Position numbers and translations under genes: made by a program. A stretch of 6,906 bases of DNA. Origin: Planctomycetaceae bacterium (lineage in GTDB: Bacteria; Planctomycetota; Planctomycetia; Pirellulales; Thermoguttaceae). The notes under the pieces are model-generated. The model saw nothing but the letters and a program-made list of their open reading frames with translations, had not been told where the DNA came from and did no database searches. Below, piece by piece: positions 5,975-6,906 of the stretch. Where the stretch lies: positions 1 to 6,906 of the forward strand of contig DOMV01000044.1 in the NCBI GenBank assembly GCA_003509805.1, in the 5' to 3' direction. Each line of letters begins with the position of its first letter. Within the stretch, counting starts at the first letter, position 1.

Positions 5975-6038
5975 ATACCGAAAACAATTGAAATTTTCCG
6001 AAGCCGACGATTCGGGAAATTTCAACCGCCTTCAGTAT
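5975..6038. repeat. Short-form palindromic repeat, near-perfect 64-bp hairpin
   Basis: Two 28-base arms (5975-6002 and 6011-6038) flank the 8-base loop GCCGACGA. 22 of 28 positions are Watson-Crick pairs, including the run TTGAAATTT/AAATTTCAA and CCGAA/TTCGG. The loop and arm sequence TTCCGAA then GCCGACGATTCGGG also occur in 1921-1996. The palindrome is too long and symmetric to be chance. It has no T-run after it and lies upstream of the last gene. Confidence 0.92.
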
Positions 6039-6057
6039 CTTTCTTCCCTTCTCGCGG

Positions 6058-6073
6058 TATAATACGGTATAAT
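6058..6073 (+). promoter_or_regulatory. Twin TATAAT, candidate -10 elements
   Basis: CGGTATAAT occurs twice with a 10-base period, giving TATAAT at 6058-6063 and 6068-6073. Each is a perfect sigma-70 -10 hexamer. No good -35 (TTGACA-like) lies 16-18 bases upstream. It is the best promoter candidate for the last gene, about 95 bases before the proposed start at 6168. If ATG 6072 were the true start, the second copy would overlap it. Confidence 0.3.
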
Positions 6074-6126
6074 GGCGGGGCGGTTTGTTCGTTTTCCCAT
6101 TCTTACGATTCCCCCGTTGCGAGCGT

Positions 6127-6170
6127 TGTCTTCATCCATGCCGTCCTCATCCATAGTGCCTTCGTCCATG
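6127..6170. repeat. Short imperfect tandem repeat (about 15 bp)
   Basis: Three units with the core TC(A/G)TCCAT(G/A) occur at about 6132-6140, 6147-6155 and 6162-6170. They lie in the leader of the last gene, or in its coding sequence if an upstream start is used. The last unit includes the proposed ATG. On the other strand they read as ATGGA(C/T)GA(A/G)G units, with no sign of being a gene. Confidence 0.5.
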
Positions 6171-6906
6171 AAGCCCCGACTGTTTTTCCATTGCAACCGG
6201 TGTGCGGCTCGCACGCGGTTTCGGGAAATTTCAACCACCTTCGGTATCCTGGCGATCCTCTCCCTTTTTCTCTTTCGTCCCGGACCGGTTCATGCCGAAG
6301 AGTTCGGGCCGGTTTCGATCAGTGAAATTCCGCTCGCGAAAATCCAGAACGAACCGACCGTTCACGGCTACATCGAGTACCGGTTCCGCATCACCAACCG
6401 CGACAAACAACTCCCGCACACCGTCGCCATTACGCTCCCGGAAAGCCCATACGTGAACGGGAGTTGCCTGACGCGGACCTCGAACCGAATCAGCGTTCCG
6501 GCGGAACAAACGGTGGTGCTTTCGATCCTGCAACCCCCGATCCCGATCGCGAACAACAACGGTTTCGCGCAAATCCAGGTCGACGGGTATATGCGTAATC
6601 CGCTTTCCTGCAACCTCGTCCGCCAGCATTGTTCGGAACAATACGGGAGCGGAACGAAAAACGCGCATATCCTGACCGGCGTCCGGGTCCAAGCGGACAC
6701 GCGCGACCTCATCAACAAGGGGCTTGTTTCCCCGGGTTCTTCCGCCGCCTCGCCGTCCTCGCCGCCCTCTCCTTATGCGTATTCCCCCCCGTTGAGCGAC
6801 CCGTTGATCGCCGTTTGGGAGGCGGAATCCCCGGTCGGTGAATGGAGCCCGAACTGGCTCGCCTATACCCGATTCGACGGGATCGCGTTGACCTCGGGAG
6901 AACTGC
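6168..6906 (+). CDS. Secreted protein of unknown function, 5' part (truncated by the window edge)
   Basis: An open frame runs uninterrupted to the window end; at least 246 residues are encoded from ATG 6168. A hydrophobic stretch FGILAILSLFLF (25-36) and VHA before E44 look like a signal peptide with a long n-region, so the protein is probably exported. Residues about 47-150 alternate strand-like segments (GYIEYRFRITNRDKQ, HTVAITLP, ISVPAEQTVVLSILQPP, FAQIQVDGYM) suggestive of a beta-sandwich or Ig-like domain. Then comes a Ser/Pro-rich linker around PGSSAASPSSPPSPYAYSPP, followed by VWEAESPVGEWSPNWLAYTR. ATG 6138 and ATG 6072 are in-frame alternatives; none has a ribosome binding site, and 6168 gives the shortest n-region. 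I do not recognise a family. Residues 18-27 are encoded by a half-copy of the local repeat. Confidence 0.65.
   Translation, partial: MKPRLFFHCNRCAARTRFREISTTFGILAILSLFLFRPGPVHAEEFGPVSISEIPLAKIQNEPTVHGYIEYRFRITNRDKQLPHTVAITLPESPYVNGSCLTRTSNRISVPAEQTVVLSILQPPIPIANNNGFAQIQVDGYMRNPLSCNLVRQHCSEQYGSGTKNAHILTGVRVQADTRDLINKGLVSPGSSAASPSSPPSPYAYSPPLSDPLIAVWEAESPVGEWSPNWLAYTRFDGIALTSGEL
6220..6247. repeat. Half-copy of the palindromic repeat inside a coding sequence
   Basis: The 28 bases starting TTCGGGAAATTTCAACCACC differ at only two positions from the right arm of the hairpin at 6011-6038. The partner arm is missing upstream. It lies in the signal-peptide region of the last gene and encodes FREISTTFGI in its frame. 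Confidence 0.75.

Noticed and set aside
5781..6062. Plus-strand open frame of 93 residues after the coiled-coil gene
   Set aside because: It covers hairpins and the 64-bp palindrome, with no recognisable domain or ribosome binding site.

Overview
The window looks like chromosomal DNA of a bacterium, most likely Planctomycetota. This is an inference from gene style: a secreted DUF1573-type protein with an SCTCT motif, a small Asp/Phe repeat protein of the FDDD type, a lipoprotein with a cysteine-less thioredoxin-like domain, and mostly weak or absent Shine-Dalgarno signals. No rRNA, tRNA, transposase, phage gene or CRISPR array was seen. All genes I support are on the + strand.

Layout. Positions 1-681 hold no convincing gene; they carry repeat elements and unassigned DNA. 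682-966 encodes a 94-residue hyperacidic protein, followed by a hairpin (978-998) and another long repeat (1008-1154). 1206-1937 encodes a predicted lipoprotein with a thioredoxin-like domain. 2042-3433 encodes an exported DUF1573/ASH-like protein, and 15 bases later 3449-4831 encodes a sodium:neurotransmitter symporter (NSS/LeuT-fold) family amino-acid transporter; these two look like an operon. 4832-5060 is a spacer with a solo repeat end. 5061-5753 encodes a coiled-coil plus PD-(D/E)XK-type protein of the DUF3782 kind. 5754-6167 is a spacer with several hairpins, including a near-perfect 64-bp palindrome. From about 6168 to the window edge runs the 5' part of a gene for a secreted protein that I cannot name.

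The most unusual content is the intergenic DNA. A family of palindromic elements recurs at eight places: 1-27, 30-184, 430-578, 1008-1154, 1921-1996, 4906-4923, 5975-6038 and 6220-6247. The elements have related ends of the form ATAC(T/C)G...C(A/G)GTAT. They occur as short hairpins (64-76 bp), a long form (about 148 bp), an expanded short form (about 155 bp) and solo ends. The two 148-bp copies show base-pair-preserving differences in an inner stem. One element supplies the last codons and stop of the lipoprotein gene, and a half-element lies inside the coding sequence of the last gene. This resembles a non-autonomous, MITE-like or REP-like repeat family whose mobilising enzyme is not in the window.

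No pathway joins all the genes. The clearest pairing is the DUF1573 protein with the transporter. Otherwise the window encodes envelope or exported proteins (lipoprotein, DUF1573 protein, last gene), one membrane transporter and one probable nucleic-acid-related protein.
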